A stretch of DNA of 64,000 bases from Ustulina deusta (GCA_023159155.1 JAJNNX010000024.1:310001-374000); one strand, 5' to 3'. Numbered from the stretch's first letter, positions 1 through 15,292 are shown. Numbers and translations: made by a program. Notes: a model not told the origin generated them from the letters alone.

Positions 1-3000
1 CGTATTATTTGTTTGTAAGCCAGTAATATTAAAGTTATATAATAAATTTTCTATAAACAAAAGATATAAGTTATATATAAAAATAATTATTTTTAGTTTT
101 TTGTAGTAGTACTAATAATATATTTTGAACTAGTATAGCTCTAATTTTATAAGTTTGTATAGTAGTTATACAATCCGAAGGATTGTTTTGTTAAGATATT
201 TTAATTTTAGTTCGGACAGCAATCGTACGATAATTTTTTTGGCTAACTTGTCTTTTAATTATATATACGCCTATATAATATCTTGGAGCTTGCTTAAAAT
301 ATTAAAATTACGGATTAAAAAAGGGCCTAGTACAAAGAATAATTGCTAGCTTATTTGTTAGATTATAGATAACTAGGTAAGAACTATTTTTTTATTTTTG
401 TTGTTATAGCTTTATATAACAAGTCAGAACTTTTTGTATAGCTTAGTTGTTTTCTTTTTAATTTTTTATACAAGCCAGAACTTAAAAATCCAAATATTGT
501 TATACTTAGCTAGGTTATATTTTACGAACTAAAATATGCCTTGTACAACAAGATTGTTAATTTTTATAGCGTCCGATTCTTTGAATGGTCTGCCAGGTAT
601 ATTAATTATACTGTTTTTATACAATTTAACAGCTAGAGTATAGTTCTGTTTTTTTTTAAGGGTTAGGAACAGCTAGCTAATCTATTATATAAAGGTTATA
701 AAAAATTGTACAGCTTTCCGGAGGTATTTTTGTTTTTTTTATATGTTAGGCTTCTAGAAAGGTTATATATTTTCTGCTTTTTTGTTCTAATTATCTAAGA
801 ATGTTTTTTTAGTTATATAGTAGTAAAGCTTAACTTAGGTTTATTTAAACTATATTAAGCTATTTATTAAATTAATAATTATGTTTAACCTTTCGATAAA
901 TTTTATTTTGTATAGTCTGTTCTAGCTTTTTTTCTCCTGCTATACTAAGATTTTGTTTTAGAAAAGGAGCAATAATATATTATATAAAACTAGTCCGTTA
1001 TACTAGTTAATCATACAGTTAATTTTAACTTTTGTTTTTTTTTTATATAACATTTTTATAGCTTTTTTTATAGCTTTTGCTTTTTGTACGATATTAAGCA
1101 AAAGGGGTAAGTCCTAGTTAATTTTAAGGTATGCTCTGAAGACTAGAAAGGTTAGTACGAGGCCATTCGGCCTAGCGGTATTATTCAAAGCTTTGATTGT
1201 TATTTATAAGATTAACTTATTTTTTATACAATAACTAATTTTAGTTTTTAATATATTATATATATAGCAGAGTAGGCTATATGTTTTTTTGATTTTGTTT
1301 ATTGCTTAGTATGCCTCAATAGGTATTACGCAATATTAGGAGCTTATAATCTTAGCTTAGTTCTAAAACTTTTCAGATAAAAAGTTTGTACTTAGGTTAT
1401 ATATAATATTATTAAAAGGTTTTTAGTATATATTAATCTAACATTTATATAGTGCTTCTTAAATATTTTATGTAAATATTAATTTAAAAAATATTATTAC
1501 TTAAAATAATATAGTAGTATTAATTATATAAAAGATTTGTTTATTGTTTATTTGTATAGTATTAATTATTATTTTATAGTTAAAATTATAATTGTTTTTA
1601 ATTAAAAACTTAAAACGTTAGGGTGCTTATTTATATAACTAGCAATAATAGCAGAACTTCTAGATTCTTTTTAAAATTAAATAGTTAATATTATACCTTG
1701 TATAATTAAGCATTTTGTATAGTTTTTTTATATAAAAGTGTCTAAATCGGCAGTAAAGCTGTTATAGTTCTATTTCTATAAAAAATATACTAGTTTTGTG
1801 CAGTCTAATATTAAAGAATAAATATTTTTATTTATGTATAATAGGGATAGTCTTGCTGTCCTTTTGTACAATAATATCTTTTGTATTGTTAAAGTATATT
1901 TGCAGGCAATCGGCGTCCTTTAGAGAAAATAGAAATAGTGTTGGGCTATCTAAAATATAATATATTGTTGTACTAAAGGTATTTTTTATTTGTACGGTAC
2001 TTATAGCTAAAATTGTACTATTACTACTGAACCTAATATATATAGTTCCTAGTATTTAGTTAACTTTTGTATAAAGATACAATCTAATATAAGTTTTTAG
2101 TTGTGCTTTTTTTACTATTAAGTAGTTCGAAGCGCCTATATCCTATAGTTCGCTTTAGTATTCCATATAATACTAGTTACTTAAGGTAAACTAGTTGGAT
2201 AGGACGTCCGTTTTACAGTTTTAGATATTTTTTCTAGTTATACAGTATATAAATATATTATTTATTAAGAATTAAGTAAACTAGCTTTCGAATTTTTTAT
2301 TTACGTTTTTATTACTTTTGTCCGATTCTAAGTGCTTTTTGTACTTTGTTAGGTATGTTAAGAACTTTTCGGGTATAAGTTTAATGTTGTGTATTATTTT
2401 GTACGAGTTAAAGTATTAGCTTTTTATATAAGCCTGTTTTTAGGAAGTATATTTTGTTAATTAATATTTTTTTTTTTAGTATATAAAACATTTTTTATTT
2501 GTATGGTTATTTTTAAAGTTCTAGTTTTTTAAATAGTTTTGTTATATGTTTAGCTTGCTTAATAATCTAAAAAATCTAGATCGGTAGCTTTTTATATAAT
2601 AACTTTAGTTATACTTCCTATTAGTAAAATAAGCATTGTTGTTTTTTTATATGAAATGCTTTAGTATATTATTTGTTGCTACCCAAATATATACTTAGAA
2701 GTTAAAAAAGAAACCTTTATATATTAGCTTCTAGAATACAAGTGTTATAGCTAGTTTGGGTACTTTTTAATATGTTTATATAACAGTTATATTTAGTTAG
2801 ATTTTTTTTTAGTAGTTTGTATTAAGTACTTGCTATATTTTTATAAGTTTATTAATTATAAGTTTTAGTACTTTATATAGTGCTAATTTTAGGTTTTTTT
2901 TATTTATTTATATAAATATAATCAAAATCTAATCGGCTTAGTACTAATTATGGTTTATATTATTATTAAAGTAACTATTTATTATATAATAGATCTTATA

Positions 3001-4800
3001 TTATATTTTTTCTGGTCTAATATAGTATATATAATATTTTTTTGCAAAGTTTTTTAAAATGCTTGGAAATATAGCGTAGTATTGGTTTTTTGTTATTTTA
3101 AACTATTAATAAATATTTATAAATAAGCGTGCTTTGTTATAAAGTAGGTTATACAAATAGTTTATATAGTTTTTTTTATTTTTTTTTATTTTTAAAAAAG
3201 CAATATATTTTTTGGACAAAAATAGTTTGTTTTATATATTTTTTATAAAAAATAAATCTAAAAAAGGGCTGTTTGATATAAGTTCTGGTGTTGTATAAAA
3301 GTACGCTTATAGTACGGAGGTTTAAGGGAGGTTATAGACTATAGGGTACTTGTATATTAGTTAGAAATTTAGTTTATAGCTTATTTTTAGTATATAATTA
3401 TATATTATTTCTAGTGTATGCTAGGCTTTTATAATTAGTTATATATGCTTAAAGTTCTAGTTTTTGCAAGGTTAAAATTATATATTCTGGATAGGTATTA
3501 GTTTAAGCTGTATAAGTTCCGGTTGTTTAATTTTTGGTCTTAGTTCTGTTTATATAATGGGTTAAAGGGTTAAGGTAGGCTAAAAGGTTTCCTAAAGGGT
3601 AGCTCGGAGTTATTAACTAGGTGTAAAAGAGATTAATAGTTGTTATGCAATAAGTATTTGGGCTATTTGGGTTAGAGATCCTAGAAATTTAACAATTTCA
3701 AATTTGCTTTATATAATTGTAGTAAGTTGTTTATAAGCTATATTTTTTTTAACTGGCTTTTGTATGCTTTTTTTTTTAACTATTATTATAAACTTTATAT
3801 ATATATTTTAGTAAATTATATAAAAATAATCTACTATTTATTTTTTAAAGTTTTTTTTAAACGTTTTTTAGAATAGCTATCCAGACTTTTTTATGTTTTA
3901 ATATTTAATAAATTAGTAAGCAAACTATATATTTATTATAATTTTACTTGTATAAGATTTATTAAAGTTTTTGTTTTAAAAATTAAAGTTGATATGGTTT
4001 TGTATAGTTTTTATATTAATACTAATATTTTTAGCAAGTTTTTTATATATAAAGTTTAAGCGTAATTTGGTAGATTTTGCTAAAGTGCTTAGTGCTTTTT
4101 GTGTTATAGTGAGGTGAGGGGGGGGGGGGGAAGGGGGGAGGGTTTAAAAAGTTTGTCTAGCTGTTGTACGACAATGTGGTTAGAAGTAGCATAATTACGT
4201 GCTATTTTTTTTTTTTTTATATAATATTTTGTTGGTCCAAAAAAAGAGGTTGTATTATGCAATAAAGAAATAGATTTTGTTTTTTTTATACAACAAGCAA
4301 ATATTTTGTTAATCCAAAAAAAAAGGTTATATTTGCTTTATTTTCGAACAATATATGTTAACTAGTTAAAAAAAGTAATTGTTATACAGTAAAAAAATAA
4401 AGTATAATATAGAATTTTTTTTGTTTATAGAAAGCTTAGTTTTGTTTTTACTTTTGTTAATTTGTAGTATTTTTATAGTTAGGTTAAAAATGTTTTAATA
4501 ACTATTAATTAGTATTAAATAGGTTATATACAATATTATATATAAAAACAAATAAACATATATTAATAGAATATATTGTATTGTATTATATTTAAATTTT
4601 ATACCAAAAGAAAAAAAAAAAAAATGCTTTATACAAAATAGAATTTTTTTTAAGAAAAGAATTCTACTAGCGTACAAGCTAAAACAATAAAAGGAAATAA
4701 AGTCCCTACAACTAATAGTTTTTATACAAAAATATTTGTTTATTTATGCAATGCACGGGTGCACGATATGGTTATAACTAATACTAGTTATTCCAACAAT
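1..4800. repeat. AT-rich, RIP-like degenerate repeat DNA, T-rich on plus strand
   Basis: No credible gene is present. The sequence is overwhelmingly A+T with stops in all frames, and the only open frames are short low-complexity runs such as the 60- and 64-residue ones. The plus strand is strongly T-rich while scattered G remains, as expected for an old element whose coding strand was the minus strand. A long G-tract near 4,118-4,142 is the only sizeable GC island. I could not find terminal repeats or a recognisable domain, so the class of the original element is open. RIP is inferred from composition and TpA abundance; it was not measured. Confidence 0.75.
4118..4142 (+). repeat. G-tract (possible G-quadruplex)
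   Basis: A run of about 13 G, then AA, then 6 G, then AGG, lying inside DNA that is otherwise almost all A/T. Four or more G-runs of at least three can be drawn from it, enough for an intramolecular quadruplex on the plus strand. It may equally be a sequencing or assembly homopolymer problem. Confidence 0.6.
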
Positions 4801-5176
4801 TATTATTATTACTATTTTTAAACAATCTAATAATAATAATTAGCTATTTTTTATTTTTAATATTTAATCTATTGCTTTTAGTATTTTTACTATTTTTTTT
4901 ATTCTAATAGATTTTTTTTAGTATAATATCCTTTTTTTAAGTATTATTTTTAATAAAAATAGTATTATGTTTAGTAGTTTTTTTAGCTGCAGTAATTTTT
5001 TTTCTTTTTTGTAGCCCAATCTAGAAACCTTAAATTCTTTCTTTAATTATCTATGCTAAATTAACAGGTTTAGCAGTTTTTTTAATATCTTTATTATTCT
5101 TGCTATTATTTTAACTAAAACCTATAACTATATATTTATTTTTAGTATTATTATATATTATAATAAACATAACCTA

Positions 5177-5211
<35 letters not shown>

Positions 5212-8200
5212 GGTTTATATTAGCGCTTTAAGTAATAGAAATATTAAGTTTTTAATTAGCAAAAATATTAAATTTTTAATTAGTAAAAATATTATATTTA
5301 TTAATAGCTATAATATTTATATTATTTTGTTAAGCGTAACATTTTTTTTGTTATAACTATTAAATAAAAAAGTAGTATTATTATTATACTAGGGCTAATT
5401 TTAAGCTAATAGCTAATTTATTAAGTTTAATATAGTTGCTATAATAGTTAATACTTTTGCAGATTTAATATTAAATATAACAAAATAGATTTTTTTGAAT
5501 TTTTATAAAAAAAAAAAGCAGTAAAAAAAATAAAAAAAGTAAGGCTTATTTATATAAATAAAGTAATATATAACTTTATATATTGTTTTTTTTATTGTAG
5601 TTATATTAGTTTATAGTAAGTATATTTAATAATAAATATATTTTATTGTTTAAGAAAGCGCCCCTAAATATATAAAAAAAGTGCTACTATTTATTTTGTA
5701 ATAAATAGCCGTAATAATATATCCATTTTTTTTAGCTATTTATATATTATTTTTGTAGCAGTTTTTTTATTATTATTATAATAGCTAAGCTTAGTAATAT
5801 ATATTTTATTTATAGCTATATATTTATTATTTTTAATATAGTCTTTTAAAAAATAAAATAGTTATAATAAATATAACATATTTTTTATTAATATATATAG
5901 TTAGCTTATAATTTTTAAAAAATAAAAGTTTTTTAAAATAAATATAATATATTTATTGCTTTATATATTTTTTTTTTATTTTGCTTTTTAGCTTAATTAT
6001 TTTAATAAGTTATTTTTTTTTATATAAATAATATTATACCTTTTATATTTTTTTATTTAATTAATAGTATTATTAGCTTTATATTTATTAATTAAATCAA
6101 GCATTAATAGTTTTAGTTTTTTTTTATTGAAGTTTTAGTTATATTTGCTATTTTATTTTTTTTATTTAATAATATATTTAACTAAAAATTTGCTGTTTAA
6201 AAATCGGATTTTTTTTAAGTAATCTTTTTAACTTTTTAGTAATTTTTAGTTTTTTTAATAATAACTAAGCTTAATAAAAAAACTTTTTTATTAAAAAAGT
6301 TTTTTTTTTATTTAAGTTTATAAAGCTATATAACTAAAACTATAGAATAAATATATTAACTACTAAAAAAATCTAGTTTATATACTAGTAGCTTTATTTT
6401 TTTAATAATTTTAAAAAGTTCTGCTTTTATTAGTAACTATTTTTATTTAGGTTTACTAAATAAATAATAACCTTTATATAATCTAAAATAAACCGTATTA
6501 TTTTTATTAAAAATTATTAAAGTATATTTATTATTATATTTTTTTTTAGTAATTATATTAATTATATTAATTAAATGTTTAGCTTTTTAAATATATTTTG
6601 TTTTTAATACTTTTATTGCTTTATTACTAGTTTTAATGCTTTTTTTTTAGTTTAAAATATTTATAATAAATTATAGCTAAAATTTTAATATTAATTAGTT
6701 TAATAATTTTCTAACTATTACTAATAATATATTATTTAAATAATATTATAGTACTAGTAATAATTTAGTTTAAAAAATATTTAAATTAGTAGCTATATAA
6801 AACCTAACTATTATTTTAATAACTTAGTTCTTTTTTTTTAAAAACTTATCTATTTAAAAATAATAAACTGTTAAAAAAAAAAGTTTAATATCTAATATGT
6901 TATAAATTTTTTTTTAAACTTTGCTAGTAAACTTTGGGTTTTTATTACTAATAATAACTATTAATAATTTTTAATTATATAAATATAATATTTATAATAG
7001 CATTTTTATTTAATTTTTTATTATATATTTTTTATATTTTAATATTAAAAATAATTTTTTTCTAGTTTTATATAATATAATTACTAATATATTAAAATAG
7101 TTATATTTTTTTATATTTTCAAAAGAATTTTTAGATTTTATTAGCAGTATATTTATAATAAAATCTATAATAATAATATAATAAAAAATAACTAGTATTT
7201 TAATTAGTATTAATTTTTTTAATAATAGTTACTTATTAATTTAAGTTTTTTTATATATTATATAATAAGTTATAAACTAATATATATTTTAATATTTATT
7301 AAAAAAATATATATTTTATAAATTATATAATATATGTTTTATATTAAAATAGTAATATTTTTAATATAGTTTTTTAAAATATATAAAAATTGTTTTTTAT
7401 TATAGCTAATATAAAAAAAAAAATTATTATTAAGCAAAAAAAAAAGCTACTATATTTTTTTAATATTTAGTTAGTTTAGTAGCAAAACTGTTTAGCTTTT
7501 TATTTTTTTTTATTTTTTTATTTTTTATTTTTTTTTATTTTTTTATTTTTTATTTTTTTTAGAATAGAATATTTTTTATTTAGCTATATTTAATATTATT
7601 ATTATACCTTTAGGTTATTTTTTGTTAAATTTATTACTAATTACTAAAGTTAATATAAAAAAATCTATTATAATTTTATTTTTTTTAGCAAAATATACCT
7701 AATAAATGTTGTTTTTTTAAATATTATTTAGTATACTTAATTTATTTTTTTTAGCTTTTTTTTGTTGTTTTAGCTTTTATAATAATTTAGAAAGTATATC
7801 TAGCACTATATTTAGTATTTCTAATATATAATAAATTTTAAATTAAAATTAAAAAAAATAATTAGTTATATTAGCAAATCTTAAGTTAGCTTTATTTAAA
7901 TTTATAATATATAATAAAATATATATTACTATTTTTTTAGTTAATATATAATTTATTAATATATTTATTAGTTATATATTTAATTAAATTATTTTTTATA
8001 GCTTTTTATATATTTAAATTATTATTACTACTTTTTTTTTATTACTCTATATTTTTAAATAATATTACTAATAAGCTTAAATAGAAATATAATTAGTTTA
8101 ATTTTTATTACTAGAATATTTCGGCCTAGTATTAATATATTATTTTATTTGTTTTTTAATTAAAAAACTATTAATTTATAAGCTTTTTTACAAATATTTA

Positions 8201-11200
8201 TTTTAAAAAAAAAAAACTTATCTAGTTTATAGTAATAAATAATATATTATATATATAAATATTTTTATACCACTTTTTAATTTTTAATTTTTTTTTATTA
8301 GTTTAAAAATAACTTTAAAAGTAAAGCTTTATTTTATTAGTTTAAACTTTTTAATAAATAAGTTTTTTTTTTTTTTTGTTTAGGCTAATAAATTCGTTTT
8401 TTTTTATTGTAATACCTTAATTTTATAGTTAAACCAAGCTATTCTATAGCATAACTAACCAGCTATTCTAATATATATTTCTAAAACTTTAAAAATATAT
8501 AGTATTTCTAGTTTTTTAAATATTTTAATTCTATTATTTATTTTAGTAATATTTTTATTATTAATATTATATTTTAGTAGCTATACTAATAAAAAAACAA
8601 CAAAAAATTTTAAAGCATTAATATAAATTTTTGCTTTATTAAAAATATTTATTATTATTTTTATATATTTTATATAAATATTAAAATTATTACTAAAAAT
8701 AATTATATTATTAATATAAACTTATATAAAAATATAATATATAAAAAACAAACAGTTTATAAACTTTTATATAAATACTAATAAGTTTTTAAATCTTATT
8801 AATACTATATTTAATTTTTTAAAGCCCTAAAAACTAATAATAACTATTCTATTATAATATTTAAAATATATTAACAATTAAAAAAAAAAACTTAATATAT
8901 TAAATAATATAAACTAAAATTTACTAACTATATTTTTAATTATATTATTTTAGTTAAATTACAGATATATATCTAGTACTATAATTTTGTTTAATAGTTA
9001 TAGATCTATTACTAATTAACTTTTTTTAGTATTATTAATTATTTTCTAAACAATAAAAACAAAGCAAACAATTAAAATAAATTTATTTATAAATATAAAT
9101 TTTTTTTAAATATATATTTTATTATATTTAATATTAAAGAACTTATAATCTTTAATACTTAATAAGTATGCCCTAATAGTTTTAAACTAATCTTACTATT
9201 TATTTACTAAGTCTATTTATATTTTTTAATTCTTTAGCATAAATATAATACCTTTATTACAAAAAATATTATATTTATTAAGCAGTTTATAAATTCTTTC
9301 TATTTATAACATATTATTTACTACTATAGCTATTTTAACTATTAATCTGATTATAAATATACTTATTAGTTTTATTATCCTATAAAATAGTATGCTTGTT
9401 TTTATAACTAATATAATTAAATTGCTTATTTATTTTTTAAGCTTTTTTTCTATTTAAATATACTACTATTTTGGTTTAGTTCTTTTAGTTCGTATTATTT
9501 TCTTAATAATTTATAATATTTACTTAATTAACAACCTAAACAATTTTGTTTTTTTAATACTTAAAAATAATTCCTAATTTTTTATTTTTTTATATTATAA
9601 TTAGCTAAATATATAAGTTATAAATTATAACTTTCTTTAATAAATATTTATTTAGCGTTATACTATAAATTATACTTTATTTTTTTTTAAAATAGTATAG
9701 CTTTATTATTCTATCTTTTTTATTAATAAATATTAGCAAGTTAATAAACCTTATATTTATAAATACTATTATTATAGCAAATATAACTATTATATATATT
9801 ACTAATACTTTTTAAATTAATACTATTAAAAATAGCTTAGTTTCTATTTTACTTTATATTTTAAGTCCTAGTACTAAACTAAAAATATATTTTTTTTTTA
9901 TAAAATTAATTTTAATTTTATATTTTAATATAAATTTTATTCTAATTAATATTTTTAGTTTTAAATTATTAATTATGTTTGCTATTATTATAAAATATCT
10001 AAACACTATATTTTTTTTAATATACTTTTTAATATATATATTAAAATCTATAGTTTAAATAATTATTAATTATACTTTTACTTTATTAATAAATATAAAA
10101 TTAATATATTAGAATTTTAAGTTTTTTATAAAATGTTTAATAAAACTTTTATTTATTAATATACTAAAATATTTTATATTTAAGCAAACTTTAACTTTAA
10201 AACTTTTAATATTATTTTAAACAAAAATTTAAAAATATATAATCTTTTTTTTAATTCTTTTTTTAAGTAACAGTTTTAGGTTTGCTTTAATAACTTATTT
10301 TAGTTAGATATTAATTTTTTACTTAATTAGTTTTAGTATAATTAATATTATTAATATAAAATCTACCTATTTAATATTTTTTTTTAGTTTAATTTATTTT
10401 ATATAAATATTTTTAATATAGTTTTTTACTATTTTTATTAAATAAAATATAATTTTATACCTTATACAAGTTTTTAATATTATATTTAGGTTTATTAATA
10501 TATTTTTATTTTTTAATATAACGTTTTAGTTATATATCTAATAACTATTTGTTTTATTATATTTAATAGCTATATATATTTTATTAGTTATTTTTGCTTT
10601 TTTTTTATTAAAATAAATATATTTTTTTATAGTTAGGTTTTTAGTTTTATTACTATTATTAAAATCTATATCTTAAACAACTTTTTTATTATAATAATTT
10701 TATAATCTATTTATATTTAATTTTTATTATTTAAAATATTAATAATATATTCATTGCTTTTATTAGTCTTTTTTATTCTAGTTATTAAACCTAACAATAT
10801 ATTAGTTATTAAACTTAATATTATATTAGTTACTTTATTAGTATATTTTAGAATAGCTATTATTTTGTTTTTAGTTGTTTTAATTGCTTTATTTTTTATA
10901 ACCTAGCAATAATAATCTAATTTGTTATAATTAACCTTGTTTATAATAAAATATTATTATTTTTATAATTTAGTTAGTTTTGTTAGAACTAGTTAGCATT
11001 AATTATTTTTTATTCTTTTTTTTTATTACTTTAAGTATAATATTTAATTTTAGATATAATTACTATTGTTTTTTTAATTAATACTAACTATTTTTTTTTT
11101 AGCTTTTTTAAATATTTATTAATAATTTATTTTACTACTAGTTTTAGCGCAAGCTTTTATAACTTAAATAATAATAAGTTCTATAATTATATTAATAGTT

Positions 11201-14156
11201 ATAAATTTTTAATATTTTTTAAGCTTTGTTATATTTAAAAGCTTTTATAATATAAATTCTAATAAGCTTTTTTTATATAATATTTTTTATTATATATTTA
11301 TAAATAAAAAACTAAATATTTGCTACGTCTAGTTAAATATTCTATTTTTTAATTAAAGCTTTTATAAATATTAATAAAGTTGCTTTATTTTTTGTTATAT
11401 TTTTTTTAAACAATTATTAAAACTATTATTATAGTATGTTTTTTTATAAAAAAGTCTATCTTTCCGTAGCTACTATAACAAACTTATTTTTTATATTGCT
11501 TTATTTTTTAAAACGTTAAACCTAAAAATAAATATTTATATAGTTAGTATTTTTATTTTTATAAAAAATTGCATAACTTTTGCTAGATTTTTTTAATATA
11601 TTAAACTAAAAATATTTAATTTTTAATAGCTTTATTATTAAAAAGCTTATATAAATTATTATAAATAACTATTTTATTATAATAAAATCTTACTTTTAAA
11701 TTATATTTAAGCATTATTAAATAGTAATAATAAACTAAGTTATATTATAAAATATTTTAACTATTTATAAATTAATATTAGTTATATTTATTAAGTTCTA
11801 ATTTATAATAATAGTTTTTTTTTTTATTAAATAGATCTAGACCTTTTTATTAATATAATTATTAGTTTTTTTAAATAGGCTAGTTTTTTTTTTAACTCCT
11901 AATTATTAATAAATATAACTTTTTAAAATTTAGAATTTCTGCTTATAAAAATAGTTGTCTAGTTTTCTATTAATTATAGCTTTATAAAAGGTTTTTTTAA
12001 CTTTAGTATAAATATTATTAAAAATATTATTTAACTACTACTTTTTAAGTACTAGCTTTTTTATAAGATCTAGTTTTTTATTTTTATTAAAAAAGCGGTT
12101 AAAAATATTAAAAATCTTTTAGTCCTAGTCTAATTAAATAATTTTAGCAAAAATATATTTATATATATTACTTTTATATTTAATATTTTAGTAATTAAAA
12201 TTATAAAAAAAAAATTATAGATTTGTTTAATTTAAATTAAAATAAATAATATTATATATATTACTTTTATTTTAATATTTAACTTGTTTTTTATTTTATT
12301 TTTATAACTATATTGTTATATTATAATTTATTTAAAATATTATTTTTTATGCTAGTTTTAGCGTTTAGTTATAAAGTTAATATATTTTATTTTTTTTATA
12401 GCATAGCAAATAATAATTATTGTTCTTAAAGCAGAGCTAAAATATTTTATGCTTTTTTTTTATTTTATATTACTATATAATTACTAAAGCCTAAACTAAT
12501 AAAAAATTAAAAGTCAAAGCATAACTTTCTAGTTGCTAAGCTTAGCTATAATAATTACTTAAACTTAGGTTAACAACTAAAATATAACAATTTATTAATT
12601 TTATTTATATTAGGCTAAATATAAAAATATTATAGCTAAGTCTAACTTTAATATTATTACTTAAACTTTTTTAAGGCATAACTTTATTAAAATCTTATTA
12701 GTAATAAATAGTTTAACAAGCCTAAATATACGTATTCCCTATAATACAAAAATTAAAAGTTCGGGTTAGCAAATAAGCACTACTTGTTATAGCAATTTAG
12801 TTATTTATTAAAAATAACAATTATTATATAAAATATAAATAAATAATCTTTTTCTTTTTAAATATAAAATCAAAAGAATATCTACCTATTTATAAACATA
12901 ATAAATATGTTTATAGCTATAGCTAATATATCCATAGTTATATTTATTAATATATATAATTAGTTCTATTTTTAAACTTATTAGGTTATTTAATATAAAT
13001 ATTTTTTTTTATTTTTTTATAAAAAAATATTATTTTTATATTTATTTGTTTAATTTTTAAGTTTTATACTACTATTATTATAAATAATATTTTATAGCTC
13101 ATTAGTTTTATTATAAATATAAATATTTTAAAATAATTAATTTCTTTAATTTATTTAAAGTTTTTAATTATTTATTTAGCTTTATACTAAATTACTTTAT
13201 TGTTTAATTTTTGTTTTAGTTTATAGATTTATTTTTTTTATAATATATATATATTTTTAGTCTGTTTTGTTATTATTTATATATTGTTTTTTATAAATAA
13301 CTAGTGTTTTATTTTTATAGTTTTTATTTATTTTTTTAATTATAATTTTTCAAAACTTTACTAATTATAAATAGCTTAATATTTTTATATTAAGTTTTTA
13401 ATATTATAGCTAATATTAATATAGGATAAAATATTTAAACTTTAGATTTTAAAATAAATTAATAGTTTTTAATTAAATATTATAGCTTTAGTTAACTAAG
13501 TACTATATTATTAATAGCTAAATTAAATAAGTTTTAAGTAAATAGATTTAAAGCAATATTTATTATAGTACTTTAGCTAAATATAATAATATTTTAGCGT
13601 TTTTTTTTAGTTAATAAAAATATAAGTTTTTTTATTTTTAATATTTTTATTAAAATTATTAGTTTATATATTAATAAATATTATTTTTAAAAAAGGTTTT
13701 TTAGTAATAAGTTTTTTATTAAAATGTATATTTTGTTTTATTATTTTAATTATTTTGCTTTTTATAATCTTAATTTTATAAATTAAATTATTACTTTTAG
13801 GTTTATTTTTTTATATTTTATATTTAGTAATAAATATTATATTTTTATGCTAAATTATTTAATATAATTAATATATAATTATTATTTGTATGCTATTTTA
13901 AATAGAGTAATATTAAATATAATATATAGGTTTTTATTTTAAAAATAATTAATAATTATTATAATTTTGGGTTAATATTTTAATAAAATAGCGCTTTTTA
14001 TTATTATTAAAAATAGTTTATTTTTTATAGTTATATTAAAGTTTTTAGCTATTTTATTACTTTTATATTGTTTTATTAAAGCAAATTTAACTTTAATACT
14101 TTTTTATAATATTTATTATTTAGCTTTTTTAGTAACAAACTTTTTAGCTTTATTTT
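4801..14156. repeat. AT-rich RIP-degenerate repeat block containing a minus-strand gypsy relic
   Basis: Nearly pure A/T DNA, T-rich on the plus strand, with no open frame of usable length. It includes an ATT/TTA microsatellite near 5,180-5,210 and T-rich low-complexity runs near 7,500-7,560. A recognisable reverse-transcriptase remnant is read on the minus strand around 8,620-8,725 (separate entry), so at least part of the block is a minus-oriented Ty3/gypsy element. I could not delimit its LTRs by eye. The T-rich bias agrees with a minus-oriented element, because the A-rich strand of the well-delimited element to the right is its coding strand. Confidence 0.7.
8620..8725 (-). pseudogene. Degenerate Ty3/gypsy reverse-transcriptase fragment
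   Basis: On the minus strand this stretch reads VYINNIIIFSNN followed by a run that aligns by eye with the catalytic region of gypsy reverse transcriptases (typically V-Y-x-D-D-I-L-I-F-S, then a helix and an 'LYAK..KC' segment). The catalytic Asp-Asp pair is replaced by Asn-Asn (plus strand 8,707-8,718), exactly the change given by G-to-A transitions in GAT codons. A stop lies just upstream (F-I-stop-V-Y). The fragment is therefore an inactive, RIP-mutated relic. The assignment rests on pattern recognition of one conserved motif and its spacing. Confidence 0.6.
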
Positions 14157-14297
14157 TATAATAGTTAGTATAGTCTTAACAAAACCTGCAAAAACTCTAG
14201 ACCTATATAGCAATAAGATAAAAGGTCTACGTACAAACCAACCTATAACTTTATAGCTATATATATAAAATCTATATTTATTTATTTTATAAACTCT

Positions 14298-14328
<31 letters not shown>

Positions 14329-14395
14329 AGCTTAAAATCTTTATTTATAATATTAATAAACTAGCTATAAAAGCTTTACTTAACTAATTATAATA
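14157..14395 (+). repeat. 5' LTR of the gypsy-type element
   Basis: Left copy of the direct repeat, 239 bp. It begins TATAATAGTTAG (TG converted to TA) and ends TTATAATA (CA converted to TA). Internal landmarks shared with the other two copies are TAGCAATAA, CTTTATAGCTATATATAT, a long poly-T, and AGCTTAAAATCTTT. Confidence 0.85.
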
Positions 14396-15292
14396 CTACT
14401 TTAAGTTTATTAATTATTTATTAATAAATATTTAATAAATATATTTATTTTATTTTATTATAGTTAGTAAAATATAAATAAAATTTTTTTTTAATTATAT
14501 ATTTAATATAAAAAATTAAATATTTTATAATATAAATTTAATTTTAATATAATTTTAATAAAATTTTTAATCTTTATACTATTTAAAAACTAATAATTTA
14601 TAAAAAATTTAATTTTAAATATTTTTATTTTATTTTTAGTTTTTAAATAATTAAAACAATTTTAATTTTTAAATATAGCTAGCTTTTTACTATTAAACAA
14701 TTTTAAAAAGAAATTTTATAAAAAAAAACAAAATTAAACACTAAACTTTTTTATAAATATTTTAAGCGAACTAATATTTAAAAAAAAATCTAGAAAAAAT
14801 AAAAAATTAAAACTTAAAAAAACAAAATTTAAATTAGAACTAAAATAATTTAAAATAAATAATATACTAATTATTATAGCTATATAAGCTTATAATTTTA
14901 TATAAGTTCTAATAGAACTTTTTAATAAATAAAAAAAATAAAATATTAATTTTTTAATATATTTATTTTAGTATTTTTAAAAAATAACTATAATTTAATA
15001 ATAAAAAATATATTTCAAAATATTAATTTTAAACTTTTTAGTTTTGTTGCTTTATTTGCTTTTTGTTTTATTAATTTATTTTTTAATATTTTAAACTTTA
15101 TTTATATTAAAAAAACTAAAATGTAAAAAACTAATCTTAGTAAATTTATAAAAAATAAAGCTTTATTTAATAACTAGGTTTATAAACTAATAAAAAAACT
15201 AAATAAAAATATTATTATATTTTAAATTTAAAATAAATAATTTTAATATATTATAAATTAATTAAAAAAATATATTAAAAAATTAATAAAAA

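Noticed and set aside
155..349. Short open frame in the AT-rich block
   Set aside because: Low-complexity Ile/Tyr/Asn/Leu composition driven by A/T bias; no start context or homology.
5180..5210. ATT/TTA run considered as part of a CRISPR-like or telomeric repeat
   Set aside because: It is a simple trinucleotide microsatellite with no spacers; CRISPR is not expected in a fungal nuclear genome and the motif is not a telomere repeat.
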